Positions 22,912 to 34,200 of a stretch of DNA of 64,000 nt are shown here, piece after piece; position 1 is the stretch's first letter, and every line of letters begins with the position of its first letter. A program made the translations under genes and the position numbers. This DNA comes from Lolium rigidum (lineage: Eukaryota; Streptophyta; Magnoliopsida; Poales; Poaceae). The stretch is taken from the NCBI RefSeq assembly GCF_022539505.1, contig NC_061510.1:230155322-230219321 (forward strand), read 5' to 3'. Under the pieces are notes generated by a model that ran no database searches, was not told where the DNA came from, and was given only the letters and a program-made list of their open reading frames with translations.

Positions 22912-23124
22912 ATGGGAGACAACCCATTATTTTACTTCTACACTTTTGTTTTATATTTGAGTCTTGGAAGTTGTTACTACTGTAGAAACCTCTCCTTATC
23001 TTTATTTTATTGCATTGTTGTGCCAAGTAAAGTCTTTGATAGTAGGGTTGATACTAGATTTGGATTACTGCGCAGAAACAGATTTTTTAATGTCACGAAA
23101 TTAAGCCGCCCCATCTGTAGGTAA
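22912..23124 (+). pseudogene. TE3 remnant shared with TE1
   Basis: A 70-codon frame with Gly-Ser-Cys-Tyr-Tyr-Cys and Val-Val-Pro-Ser-Lys-Val-Phe-Asp, matching TE1 13456-13653. Conservation of nucleotides between the elements is as good as that of the protein, so it may be structural RNA sequence and not coding. Confidence 0.35.
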
Positions 23125-25459
23125 CTCAGAAAAATCTTCCAATTTACGTGCGTGATCCTCAGATATGTACGCAACTTTCATTCAATTTGAGCATTTTCAT
23201 CTGAGCAAGTTAAGTGCCCCAGAAAAATTCGTCTTTACGGACTGTTCTGTTTTGACAGATTCTGCCTTTTATTTCGCATTGCCTATTTTGCTATGTTTGA
23301 TGGATTTCTTTGTTCCATTAACTCTCAGTAGCTTTGTGCAATGTCCAGAAGTGCTAAGAATGATTATGTCACCTCTGAATATGTGAATTTCTGATTATGC
23401 ACTAACCCTCTAATGAGTTTGTTTTGAGTTTGGTGTGGAGGAAGTTTTCAAGGGTCAAGAGAGGAGGATGATACAATATGATCAAGAAGAGTGAAAAGTC
23501 TAAGCTTGGGGATGCCCCCGTGGTTCATCCCTGCATATTTTAAGAAGACTCAAGCATCTAAGCTTGGGGATTCCCAAGGCATCCCTTCTTCATCGACAAC
23601 TTATCAGGTCACCTCTAGTGAAACTATATTTTTATTCCATCACATCTTATGTGCTTTACTTGGAGCGTATGTTTGTTTTTTGTTTTTGTTTGAATAAAAT
23701 CGGATCCTAGCATTCTTTGTGTGGGAGAGAGACACGCTCCACTGTTGCATATGAACACATGTGTTCTTAGCATTACTTTTAATGTGGCGAAGGATGAAAC
23801 TGCTTCGTTCATCATTATATGGTTGGAAACGGAAAATGCTTCATGTGGTAATTGGTATAATGTCTTGAATAATTTGATACTTGGCAATTGTTGTGCTCAT
23901 ATAGATCATGTTTAAGCTCTTGCATCATGTACTTTGCACCTATTAATGAAGAACTACATAGAGCTTGTTAAAATTTGGTTTGCATGATTGGTCTCTCTAG
24001 AGTCTAGATATTTTTTGGTGGGGTGTTTGAACAACAAGGAAGACAATGTAGAGTCTTATAATGCTTGCAATATGTTCTTATGTAAGTTTTGTTGTACCGG
24101 TTCATACTTGTGTTTGCTTCAAACAACCTTGCTAGCCTAAGCCTTGTATTGAGAGGGAATACTTCTCGTGCATCCAAAATCCTTGAGCCAAAAACTATGC
24201 CATTTGTGTCCACCATACCTACCTACTACATGGTATTTCTCTGCCATTCCAAAGTAAATTACTTGAGTGCTACCTTTAAAATTTCATTCCTTGTCTTTGC
24301 AATATATAGCTCATGGGAAAATAGCTTAAAAACTATTGTGGTATTGAATATGTAACTTATGTATCTTATTTCTTATAAGTTGCTTGTTGAGCGGTAACCA
24401 TGTTTCTGGGGACGCCATCAACTACTACAATTTGTTGAATATCATGTGAGTTGCTATGCATGTTCGTCTTGTCTGAAGTAAGGGTGATTTATCATGATCC
24501 AATGGTTTGAGTATGCATATTGTTAGAGAAGAACATTGGGCCGCTAACTAAAGCCATGAATCATGGTGGAAGTTTCAGTTTGGACACTAATCCTCAATCT
24601 CTTATGAGAATATTATCTGTTGTTGAATGCTTATGCATTGACGAGGAGTCCACTATCTGTTTTCTATGTTGTCTCGGTATGGATGTCTAAGTTGAGAATA
24701 ATCAAAAGCGAGAAATCCAATGTGAACTTTCTCCTTAGACCTTTGTACAGGCGGCATAGAGGTACCCCTTTGTGACACTTGGTTGAAATATATGTTATGC
24801 AATGATAATCCATGTAAATCCAAGCTAATTAGGACAAGGTGCGAGCACTATTGGTAATCTATGCATGAGGCTTGCAACTTATAGGATGTCTTATGCATAA
24901 CACAGATGCTTTATTACTACTGTTGACAAAATTGTTTCTATGTTTTCAAAATGAAAAGCTCTAGCACAAAAATAGTAATCCATGCTTCCCGCTGCGAAGG
25001 GCCTTTCTTTTACTTTTATGTTTAGTCAGTTTACCTACTTCTTTCTATCTTAGAAGCAAACACTTGTGTCAACTGTGTGCATTGATTCCTACATACTTGC
25101 TTATTTGCATTCATCATATTACTTTGTGTTGACAATTATCCATGAGATATACATGTTGAAGTTGAAAGCAACCGCTGAAACTTATATCTTCCTTTGTGTT
25201 GCTTCAAGGCTTTCTACTATGAATTTATTGCTTTATGAGTTAACTCTTATGCAAGTCTTATTGATGCTTGTCTTGAAAGTACTATTCATGAAAAGTCTTT
25301 GTTATATGATTCAGTTGTTTAATCATTGTCTTTACCATTGCTTCGAATCGCTGCATTCATCTCATGTGCTTTACAATAGTATTGATCAAGATTATGATAG
25401 CATGTCACTTCAGAAATTATCTTTGTTATCGTTTACCTACTCGAGGGCGAGTAGGAACT
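23125..25459 (+). other. TE3 interior, non-coding 3' half
   Basis: No gene visible. It is homologous to TE1 11131-13455. It contains two polypurine-like motifs, CTAAGCTTGGGGATGCCC near 23501 and CTAAGCTTGGGGATTCCC near 23561, besides the terminal one. Confidence 0.6.
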
Positions 25460-25474
25460 AAGCTTGGGGATGCT
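25460..25474 (+). other. TE3 polypurine tract
   Basis: AAGCTTGGGGATGCT directly upstream of the 3' LTR. Confidence 0.6.
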
Positions 25475-27031
25475 TGATACGTCTCAAACGTATCTATAAT
25501 TTCTTATGTTCCATGCTACTTTTATGATGATACTCACATATTTTATACACACTTTACATCATTTATATGCATTTTCCGGCACTAACCTATTGACGAGATG
25601 CCGAAGAGCCAATTCTGTTGTTTTCTGCTGTTTTTGGTTTCAGAAATCCTACAAAGGAAATATTCTCGGAATTGGACGAAATCAACGCCCAGGGTCTTAT
25701 TTTTCCACGAAGCTTCCAGAAGACCGAAGGAGTTACGAAGTGGGGCCAATAGGTGGCGACACACTAAGGCGGCGCGGCCAAGGAGGGGCCCGCGCCGCCC
25801 TAGTGTCTGGGCCCCTCGTGACGCCTCCAACCCTACCCTTCCGCCTACTTAAAGCCTCCATCGCGAAAACACCTGTACCGAGAGCCACGATACGGAAAAC
25901 CTTCCAGAGATGCAGCCGCCGCCAATCCCATCTCGGGGGATTCAGGAGATCGCCTCCGGCACCCTGCCGGAGAGGGGAATCATCTCCCGGAGGACTCTTC
26001 ATCACCATGATCGCCTCCGGATTGATGTGTGAGTAGTTCCTCATTGGACTATGGGTCCATAGCAGTAGCTAGATGGTTGTCTTCTCCTCATTGTGCTATC
26101 ATGTTAGATCTCGTGAGCTGCCTATCATGATCAAGATCATCTATTTTTAATGCTACATGTTGTGTTTGTTGGGATCCGATGAATATGGAATACTATGTCA
26201 AGTTGATTATCAATCTATCATATATGTGTTGTTTATGTTCTTGCATGCTCTCTGTTGCTAGTAGAGGCTCTGGCCAAGTTGATACTTGTAACTCCAAGAG
26301 GGAGTATTTATGCTCGATAGTGGGTTCATGCCTCCATTGAATGCTGGGACGGTGACGAGAAAGTTCTATGGTTGTGGATGTGCTTGTTGCCACTAGGGAT
26401 AAAACCTCGATGCTTTGTCTAAGGGTATTTGTGTTGATTACATTACGCACCATACTTAATGCACTTGTCTGTTGTTTGCAACTTAATACTGGAAGGGGTG
26501 CGGATGCTAACCCGAAGGTGGACTTTTTAGGCATAGATGCATGCTTGGATAGCGGTCTATGTACTTTGTCGTAATGCCCTGATTAAATCTCATAGTAGTC
26601 ATCGTGATATGTATGTGCATTGTTATGCCCTCTCTATTTGTCAATTGCCCAACTGTAATTTGTTCACCCAACATGCTATTTCTTACTGAAGAGACACCAC
26701 TAGTGAATTGTGGACCCCGGTCCATTCTTTACATCTGAATACAATCTATCGCAAACATTGTTCTTTACTTGTTCTTCGCAAACAAACATCATCTTCCACA
26801 CTATACATTTAATCCTTTGTTTACGGCAAGCCGGTGAGATTGACAACCTCACTGTTATGTTGGCGCAAAGTACTTTGATTGTGTTGTGCAGGTTCCACGT
26901 TGGCGCCGGAATCCCTGGTGTTGCGCCGCACTACACTTTGCCGCCATCAACCTTCAACGTGCTTCTTGGCTCCTACTGGTTCGATAACCCTTGGTTTCTT
27001 ACTGAGGGAAAACTTGCTGCTGTACGCATCA
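25475..27031 (+). repeat. TE3 3' LTR, 47 bases short at its end
   Basis: 1557 bases. It matches the 5' LTR to TGTACGCATCA and then passes straight into ACCAG, the target duplication. In the 5' LTR 47 more bases follow, ending in another ATCA. Confidence 0.85.
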
Positions 27032-27255
27032 ACCAGCACTTGCTGTTATCACCAGAATTTGACCGAGTCAGAGGTGGGCCGCGATCAAGATGGACTTGAA
27101 GATTATACGTGGAAGAATATACGTGAATCGGCCTGTTATGCAAGGTTTGGGCTAGTTTGCCCTTGTATCTGTAACATAGTAGGATACGTGTCGGTTAGTT
27201 AGAGTTTGTCTTGTGCACGGTTGGGATTATTCCCACGTTAGAAAGTCCCCTGGAC

Positions 27256-27263
27256 TATAAATA
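27256..27263 (+). promoter_or_regulatory. TATA box in the TE4 LTR
   Basis: TATAAATA within GGACTATAAATATG. A GAAATAAAC follows at 27281. The RNA would start near 27290, so the hairpins from 27369 on lie in the leader. Confidence 0.6.
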
Positions 27264-27368
27264 TGTATCTAGGGTTTATGAAATAAACAACAACCAACGT
27301 TCACCCCAAATCAATCTTGGCGCATCGCCAACTCCTTCGTCTCGAGGGTTTCTTCCGGTAAGCATCAT

Positions 27369-27572
27369 GCTGCCTAGATCGCATCTTGCGATCTAGGCAG
27401 CCTAGCTTATTTCGTTGTTCATGCGTTGCTCGTACTGAAGCCTTTTTGATGGCGAGCAACGTAGTTATCTTAGATGTGTTAGGGTTAGCATTGTTCTTCG
27501 TATCATATGCTGTCGTAGTGCAACCCCTATACATCTAGCCGCCCTTACACCTATCTTAGGTGTAGGGGCGGC
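27369..27572 (+). other. Three strong hairpins in the TE4 leader
   Basis: Stem 1: 27369-27383 with 27387-27401, 15 perfect pairs, loop TCT. Stem 2: 27424-27432 with 27453-27461, nine perfect pairs, 20-base loop. Stem 3: 27538-27553 with 27557-27572, 16 pairs with one G:U, loop TCT. Two more lie downstream: 27927-27945 (eight pairs, loop CTT) and 28037-28057 (seven pairs, 7-base loop). Confidence 0.75.
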
Positions 27573-28211
27573 ACCCCGCTTGATCATTATTTAGTAGATC
27601 CGATCCGTTACGGTTGCTCCTTGCTCTTCAAGGATTAGTTTAATATCTGCAATAGTTAGGCCTTACAAAGGGTTGGAGGATCCAGCGGCGCGTAAGGTGT
27701 AGTTTGCTAGCCCTAGACAGGGATGTTCCGGGGATCAACCTCGTGTTGGTTTTTAGGCCCCGTCTAGGATCGGCTTACGATCACCGTGCGTGGCCGCGAG
27801 GCCCAATCGTGAGTAGGATGATCCGATTATGCGGTGAAAACCCCAAATCGTCGTAGATCGTTTTAGCTTTATCTTGATCAAGCAGGACCACCATATATTC
27901 GTGCACCTCGTACGAATCATGGGTGGATCGGCTCCTTGAGCCGATTCACAGGACAACCTGAGAGCCGATCGAGGCTCGTATTTAATGTTTACGTGTATGC
28001 CATGCAGGAAACTAAGCGAGGCATCTCCATCACCTTCCTGACCAGGTATAGGTCAGGTGGCACGCCCTTGCACCGGCATCGGACGTGCGTGCCGGAGGCT
28101 TTGCGGGCCGTCGCTCGGAGGGACCAGGGCCAGCCGCAGCCCTAAGTTGTTCCCGGCTCTACTGTGTTGCCCGTCGGTGCTCGCCAGTGGGTTTCTGACC
28201 GCAACACATTC

Positions 28212-28230
28212 TGGCACGCCCGGTGGGACC
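28212..28230 (+). other. TE4 primer-binding site
   Basis: TGGCACGCCCGGTGGGACC, five bases inside the LTR. It begins TGG as expected for a tRNA CCA end. The tRNA is not identified. Confidence 0.6.
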
Positions 28231-28268
28231 ATCTTCGACTCGAACCCACATCGCCATCTACGTCTGAG

Positions 28269-28967
28269 ATGGCGGACGGCACTCCAGTCACGTACGAGGA
28301 TCTGACCGACGAGCTCAAGAAGAAGTATGACGAGGTCAAAGCGATCCTCGAAGCTGACCTCATCGGCTCTTTTCACAGAACCCGTTCGCATGGCATCAGG
28401 TGGAAAGGGTTCTCACCTGAAGGCGCGCTCGATGGAGTAGACCTGTCCGTCCCGTCAGGAGAACGCACCAGGTCCCTGCGTCAGGAGATTGGCTACATGG
28501 TGACTCACTCGCTGCATCGCCATTCTGAGAGCCTGGTGAATACTTTGGAGCGTGTCGCTTGTCGGATGATACAGGAAATCATGAGGCATCAGTACTCTCC
28601 GTCAGGACCAGCTCTCGGGACCTACCAAGGAGAGGTGCTACTCCAGTCCCGTCCACCAGAAGTGCCGAATTCACCGGCATACGCCGTTGACAGGGTGGAG
28701 GACATGTACCCTGGGAGGTGCCAGCCAAGGTACTCGTTCAACATCAACATGGTAGAACTGGGGCACCGCCCTGATAAGGGTAGAGACGAGGGCAGCTGCT
28801 CTCATAGCGAAGATAAGGAGGAAGCTGCTCCACGCGATCGGCCCCGACACTGCCAAAAGATCCTGGTGATGATCAAGATGAAGGCCGATTCTAGCGATCG
28901 GCCCGTATTATCCGTACCACCTGCTCTCCCAGTATGTGGCGTCGACCTCACAGGTGACGAAAGCTAG
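28269..28967 (+). pseudogene. TE4 truncated gag
   Basis: About 232 codons from the ATG at 28269, the first after the primer-binding site. It is mostly helical and charged and lacks the zinc knuckle and the protease that should follow. The frame stops at 28967, and only some 20 bases later sequence of the pol polyprotein begins (Glu-Glu-Val-Asp-Ile-Gly-Pro-Gly). A deletion has therefore joined N-terminal gag almost directly to the region before reverse transcriptase. The intact protein would form the particle shell. Confidence 0.6.
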
Positions 28968-28975
28968 GGTATGGG

Positions 28976-31242
28976 TTTACATCGGCTGATGAGCTAGAGG
29001 AAGTCGACATCGGTCCTGGGGATAAGCCGCGACCAACTTTTATCAGCAAGAAGTTAGATCCACAGCTCAGGGGTCAGATGATAGCTCTGTTAAAAGAATA
29101 CCCAGATTGCTTTGCATGGGATTACACAGAGATGCCTGGGTTGGACAGGAGCATCATTGAACATCGGCTCCCCCTTAAGAAAGGATTTCGGCCGTTCCAA
29201 CAACGAGCACGTCAGATGAGGGCCGAAATTCTGGAAGAAGTCAAGAAGGAGATCGAGAAGATGTTGGCCGCCGGGTTCATCAGGCCATGCAGGTATGCTG
29301 AGTGGATCTCCAGTATCGTTCCTGTAGAGAAGAAGGATGGCCGATGGCGTGTGGCCATCGATTTCCGAGATCTCAACAGAGCCACTCCAAAAGATGAGTA
29401 TCCGATACCTGTGGCAGAAACATTGATCAATGCAGCTGCTGGCCACAAGGTGTTGAGCTTCATGGATGGCAACGCCGGCTATAACCAAATCTTCATGGCT
29501 CCGGAAGATATACACAAGACCGCATTCAGAGTACCGGGGCGGTAGGCTTGTTTGAATATGTAGTCATGACCTTTGGGTTGAAGAATGCTGGTGCAACGTA
29601 CCAACGAGCCATGAATTATATATTTCACGATCTGATCGGTAAGTTGGTGGAAATCAACATCGACGACGTGGTAGTCAAATCTGTCTCCATGGAGGGACAC
29701 TTGGATGATTTACGGCGCGTCCTAGACCGAACTCGGAAGTTCGGACTGAGAATGAATCCGAAGAAGTGTGCTTTTGGTGTGACGGCTGGTCAGTTCCTAG
29801 GTTTTCTGGTTCATGAACGGGGAATTGAGATCGGCCTGAAAAGTCAAGAGGCGGTGCGTACCATGCAGCCGCCCACCACGAAGAAGGAACTCCAACGTCT
29901 CATCGGCAAGATCAATTTTGTCCGACGATTTATTTCTAATCTGTCAGGACGAATCGAGCCGTTCATGGCACTGGTGAAGACTAAATCTGACGACGAGTTT
30001 CACTGGGGGGCAGAACAGCAGCAGGCGTTTGATGAGATTAAGCGGTATCTGACGACGCCGCCTGTGCTAGTTCCGCCCCAACAAGATAGGCCGTTCTACA
30101 TCTACTTGTCAGTAGCTGACATGTCCATCGCTTCGGTGGTGGTGCAACTTTACGAGGGTGTTGAAAAGGTCGTTTTCTACCTCAGCAGAAGGATGTTAGA
30201 CGCGGAGACAAGGTATCCTGAGGTCGAGAAGCTTTGCCTCTGCCTGTTCTTCACCTGCACCAAGCTTCATCACATCCTTTTGACGGCAGAGATCATCGTC
30301 ATATGCAAGTCAGACGTTGTCAAACACATGCTGTTGGCCCCTGTTTTGAAAGGCCGACTTGGTAAGTGGATGTTTGCATTGTCAGAGTTCGATCTTCGGT
30401 ATCAGCCTGCAAAAGCAGTCAAGGGGCAAGCATTGGCCGATCTCATAGCTGAACGGATCAGTACCAATATAGTAGCACTGTCTATACGTGCATGGGCTAT
30501 GTTCTTCGATGGATCGGCTTGCGACGATGGTTGTGGCATCGGCATTTTGCTCGTGTCGCCTCGGGGTGCAGCATACTCCTTTTCAATCAGATTATCTACC
30601 CCTTGCACCAACAATGTCGCGGAATATGAGGCGGTGCGTAAGGGAATGGAGCTGTTACTTGAGGCCGGGGCAGAAGCAGTAGAGCTTTTTGGAGACTCCA
30701 AGTTGGTGATTAACCAGCTCACGGATGAATATAAGTGCGAGAGTGAATCGCTTTTCCCATATTGGATGGAATGCCGTGAGTTGATGACACGTTTTCGGTA
30801 CATCAACTTTAATTGGGTCCCAAGATCCCAAAACACCGAGGCCAACAATCTCGCCCAAATGGCGTCAGGCTATACAGACATACCTGACGGGGCAGAGGTT
30901 CAGGTGCAATTCCTGGAGCAGGATGATTGGAGAGCCGAAATCTTCAATTACTTAAAAGATTCGGCTCGGGGGGCACCTAAACGGATAAGATACAAAGCCA
31001 TGAAGTATGTCCTCATAGGAGACGACATGTTCTACAGGACGTTGGAAGGGTTACTACTCAAGTGCACGGGACCAAGCCGAGTCTAATCGGCTCTTACATG
31101 AGGTGCATGAAGGCGCCTGTGGAACTCATCAGTCGGCTCATAAGATGAAGTGGCTAATCAGGCGATCAGGGTTTTATTGGCCCACCATGCTTGAAGATTG
31201 CTTCAATTACTACAAAGGGTGCCAAGCGTGCCAGATGTTCGG
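28976..31242 (+). pseudogene. TE4 pol: reverse transcriptase, RNase H domains, start of integrase
   Basis: The first frame (to 29545) holds the fingers and the first catalytic Asp (Val-Ala-Ile-Asp-Phe-Arg-Asp). A one-base shift near 29540 leads to a 512-codon frame (29548-31086). That frame has Asn-Ile-Asp-Asp at about 29656, where Tyr-Ile/Val-Asp-Asp is usual; RNase H (Leu-Ser-Arg-Arg-Met-Leu); and a second RNase H with Phe-Phe-Asp-Gly-Ser, Glu-Tyr-Glu-Ala, Gly-Asp-Ser-Lys. After a further shift near 31085 the integrase zinc residues appear (His-Glu-Val-His ... Cys-Gln-Ala-Cys), and TE5 cuts in at 31243. The dual RNase H points to Tat. Confidence 0.8.
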
Positions 31243-34200
31243 TGTGGGGACCCCGGACTAGCTGTCCGAAATTCCCTGTTATGTATATAGTTCACGATCC
31301 CATGATCAGTGCGTCGTGAACACATAACCGAACTGATATCAAATTACACCATCCATTACAAAGCGGAATAAGAAAATTACAATGAGGTCACATGACCATT
31401 GCTTACATAATAGCCTCGAAGGGCCTAACTAAACATCAGAGTAGCAACATCACTTCAGCAGCGCGGTACCCAAGTCATACGCCATAACCCTACGAGGCAA
31501 GCGGGCGGGAAGACGTTCCTAGCTCGCATAGACGTCGCCAACTCCTTCTTCGTCCGTCGAGTTCCTTCAAGTCTGGCCAAGTAAATAGCCAGGGACAAAG
31601 CCGTGAGTACATTTGGAATTGTACTCGCAAACCATCAAGAAAGATGCTAACAGAGCTAACTAAAAGAGACAAGAGAGGAAGAATAGTTTCTCTTGTGGAT
31701 ATAGCATGTGAAAGAGAATTAATTTCTCTTGTGGATATAGCATGTGAAAGAGAATTAATTTCTCTTGTGGATATAGCATCCCGACATCGCAATTGATGGA
31801 GACACTAAAGTGGTACTATGACACCTCTATATCTTTATTGAAGAAGATACTTAAAAAGATAGCTATGGCATATCTATATCTTTATTGAAGAAGAGTTAGC
31901 ATACCACCATCTCGGGTGATGGGGATACTAGGGAAGTCCTATGACATCTCTATATCTTTATTAAAGGAGAGTTCCTCTTCATGAAACATTAGGAAAAGTT
32001 CCCCACTTGGTCTTATTTTTCCACGACCATCTCCATATGGTCGACACACGCCCTTTTTCCGTACCCTTCCGGTACATCCAACACAACACTTTCTTTGCAA
32101 AGCATTTATCAAAACAAAACTCAAGCCCCGGTAAAGGTAGACCTTTGCAACCCGTCCATGACCGCGGACGCGGCTATTCGAATAGATTTAACTCTGCAGA
32201 GTTTGCACACTTTCCCCACAACTATCCGGATACCTATCGTGTGGGCATCATCCCTGCATAACAACATATGCCACGACGGATACCCGGACATAACCTTTCG
32301 CCCATCTCCACTGGCACGAGTCCTTCCCTGCGGGCTTACCCCTTCCCGGCACCCCGGCAGCATACCTCCTTTTGAGCGTATCTCCGGCGCCATGACGGAA
32401 GACCCTCGGTAATCGTCCGGCTATCGGTTAAGACGAGTGTATTGCCTCCTCCGAGAGCGCAACCCGGCGTCGGAGGTCGTCATGACCCTCCCTAGAAAGT
32501 TGTGAAGGGTGCTCCTGCCAGCTTCAACAAACTACGGGCTAAGCCCCGTCCCACACCAGGGTAGAGTGGTTGCGCGATAAAAGTTGGGCTGGTGTACACT
32601 TATACGCAGTGCTCCTTTTTAAAACCATTCTTCCCACAACACCTTGGTTATTCAACAAACAGCCATACACCACTTTTCCGAACATCTTTACCAAGATCCT
32701 TTGCTTTCTTAAACCATACGCTTGGGTTAACTCACCCAAGGTTTTCATAAAACATTTACAACAAGGTAAGCCTTGAGGGGTTCCCAACCTATAGTTTCAT
32801 GAGTTGAACTAGAATTGCACTATGGCCGAGATGAGAGTCATCTTGCCATAGAAGGTATATAAAGGAGTAATGGGTGGATCATACTTGCTTAAGATAAGCA
32901 TGTATGATGACAACACAAAGAGGATTATACTTTCAGATTTGTGGTACTAACTATAAAATTTGGATAGTGGAGAATCACTACCCAACCAACTCTCCAATAG
33001 GGTACCCGGCATACTCCTCTCAAGTTGAGAATGACACCAACATCATGACATTGATACCTCTAAAATACAAAAGTTGTGAGTGTGGTGTAAGTTACTATCT
33101 TGAGAGGGAAGATGCTCAAGTTGAGCATACAAGATGACCAAGTGGAATAGCACGGCCATGATACCATTGATCCCATAATCACATGACAAAGGTGGAGTAT
33201 CACCACTAGGGAGTACCCCACTTGGAAACACACATAGATGACATAAATAGAGAGAATAACACACATAGAATTCAAGGTGCTTTGGACATCAACAAATGAC
33301 ATCCAACTAGACACCAAATCAGAGATCAAAAGATGGCTTGCCTTGGCTTATTTGTCCCTGTACGTCTTCAACTCCATCAATATAAGAATTCCATCAACAT
33401 ATAAAGAATCCTTGTCCAATCCACTTCTTCTTCTTCTCCGGAATTGTTCGCATCTATCGCCGGAAAATATAAAAGGAACACAATCAATCACATTGCTCCA
33501 AACATAACAAGCATGCAACATTCAACAATCAATAGCTAACCACCTTACTAAGGGCTAACATACAAAAGACTTATAGGTACTACAAAGCAACTAAAAGAAA
33601 ACCCCATTTATTTACCTAGTGAAGGTATGAGAGTGCCACGACTTAGCAATTGCCTCTCTAGGTATCACCATGGCACAACTAAGTATCCCCTGGTAGATAA
33701 CATCATAAAGAGGACAAGAGCATTAGTTTGACATCAGATGCATTCACAAAACATTTTCAAACATTTTTGGAAAAGTAGAAATCAGTTTTCCTAATTTAAT
33801 TTGCTCACTTAACACTACACAAGATTAGGAAGCAAGCAAGATACCACACCATTTGAAAACTCAAGCAAAACAATAGAACTTGTTTAAGTTGCAAAGGTTT
33901 TGTTTTTCAATCATAAAACAAAGGTTGCCCATTTCTAATAAAAAGAGTTGGCCAAGGGTTTTAAATAAACCGAAAAGTTTTGCTTCAACAACTCATGCAG
34001 CACACACATGTTATTTTCGGTAATCAATAAGCATGAACAGAGACTAACAGTATTTTTCCTAGAAGGCCAGTACTAATACAAGACTAACCCAATTGGATTC
34101 ACTCAAAAATATTAAACCTACAATTTTAGGAATTTCTTTGAATCTGACTGTACAGAAAACAAGATCTGTAAGCCATAAATCGTAGAAAAATCCTAAAAAT

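Larger units (their letters stand above)
20365..27031 (+). mobile_element. TE3: complete non-autonomous LTR retrotransposon, same family as TE1
   Basis: Plus-strand element with both LTRs, primer-binding site, polypurine tract and a matching ACCAG target duplication, inserted in the tail of TE2. The interior (21960-25474) has one gag-like ORF and no pol. The two LTRs differ at roughly 20-25 places in their first 640 bases by my count, so it is not very recent. The 3' LTR lacks 47 bases at its extreme end. Confidence 0.9.
27044..28206 (+). repeat. TE4 5' LTR
   Basis: 1163 bases, TGTTATCACC to CCGCAACA, with TGTT/AACA inverted ends and a primer-binding site just inside. The transcribed part is unusually rich in hairpins. 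Confidence 0.75.
27044..31242 (+). mobile_element. TE4: Tat-type Gypsy retrotransposon, 5' part
   Basis: Plus-strand element with a 5' LTR, primer-binding site, N-terminal gag and pol up to the integrase zinc domain, where TE5 begins. It sits in TE2, with only seven bases of TE2 (27037-27043) between it and TE3. A stretch between gag and reverse transcriptase is missing compared with full Tat elements. Its 3' LTR is not in the window. Confidence 0.8.

Noticed and set aside
28057..28391. Open frames on both strands at the TE4 LTR/gag boundary as separate genes
   Set aside because: They cross the LTR edge and primer-binding site. The only supported start there is the gag ATG at 28269.
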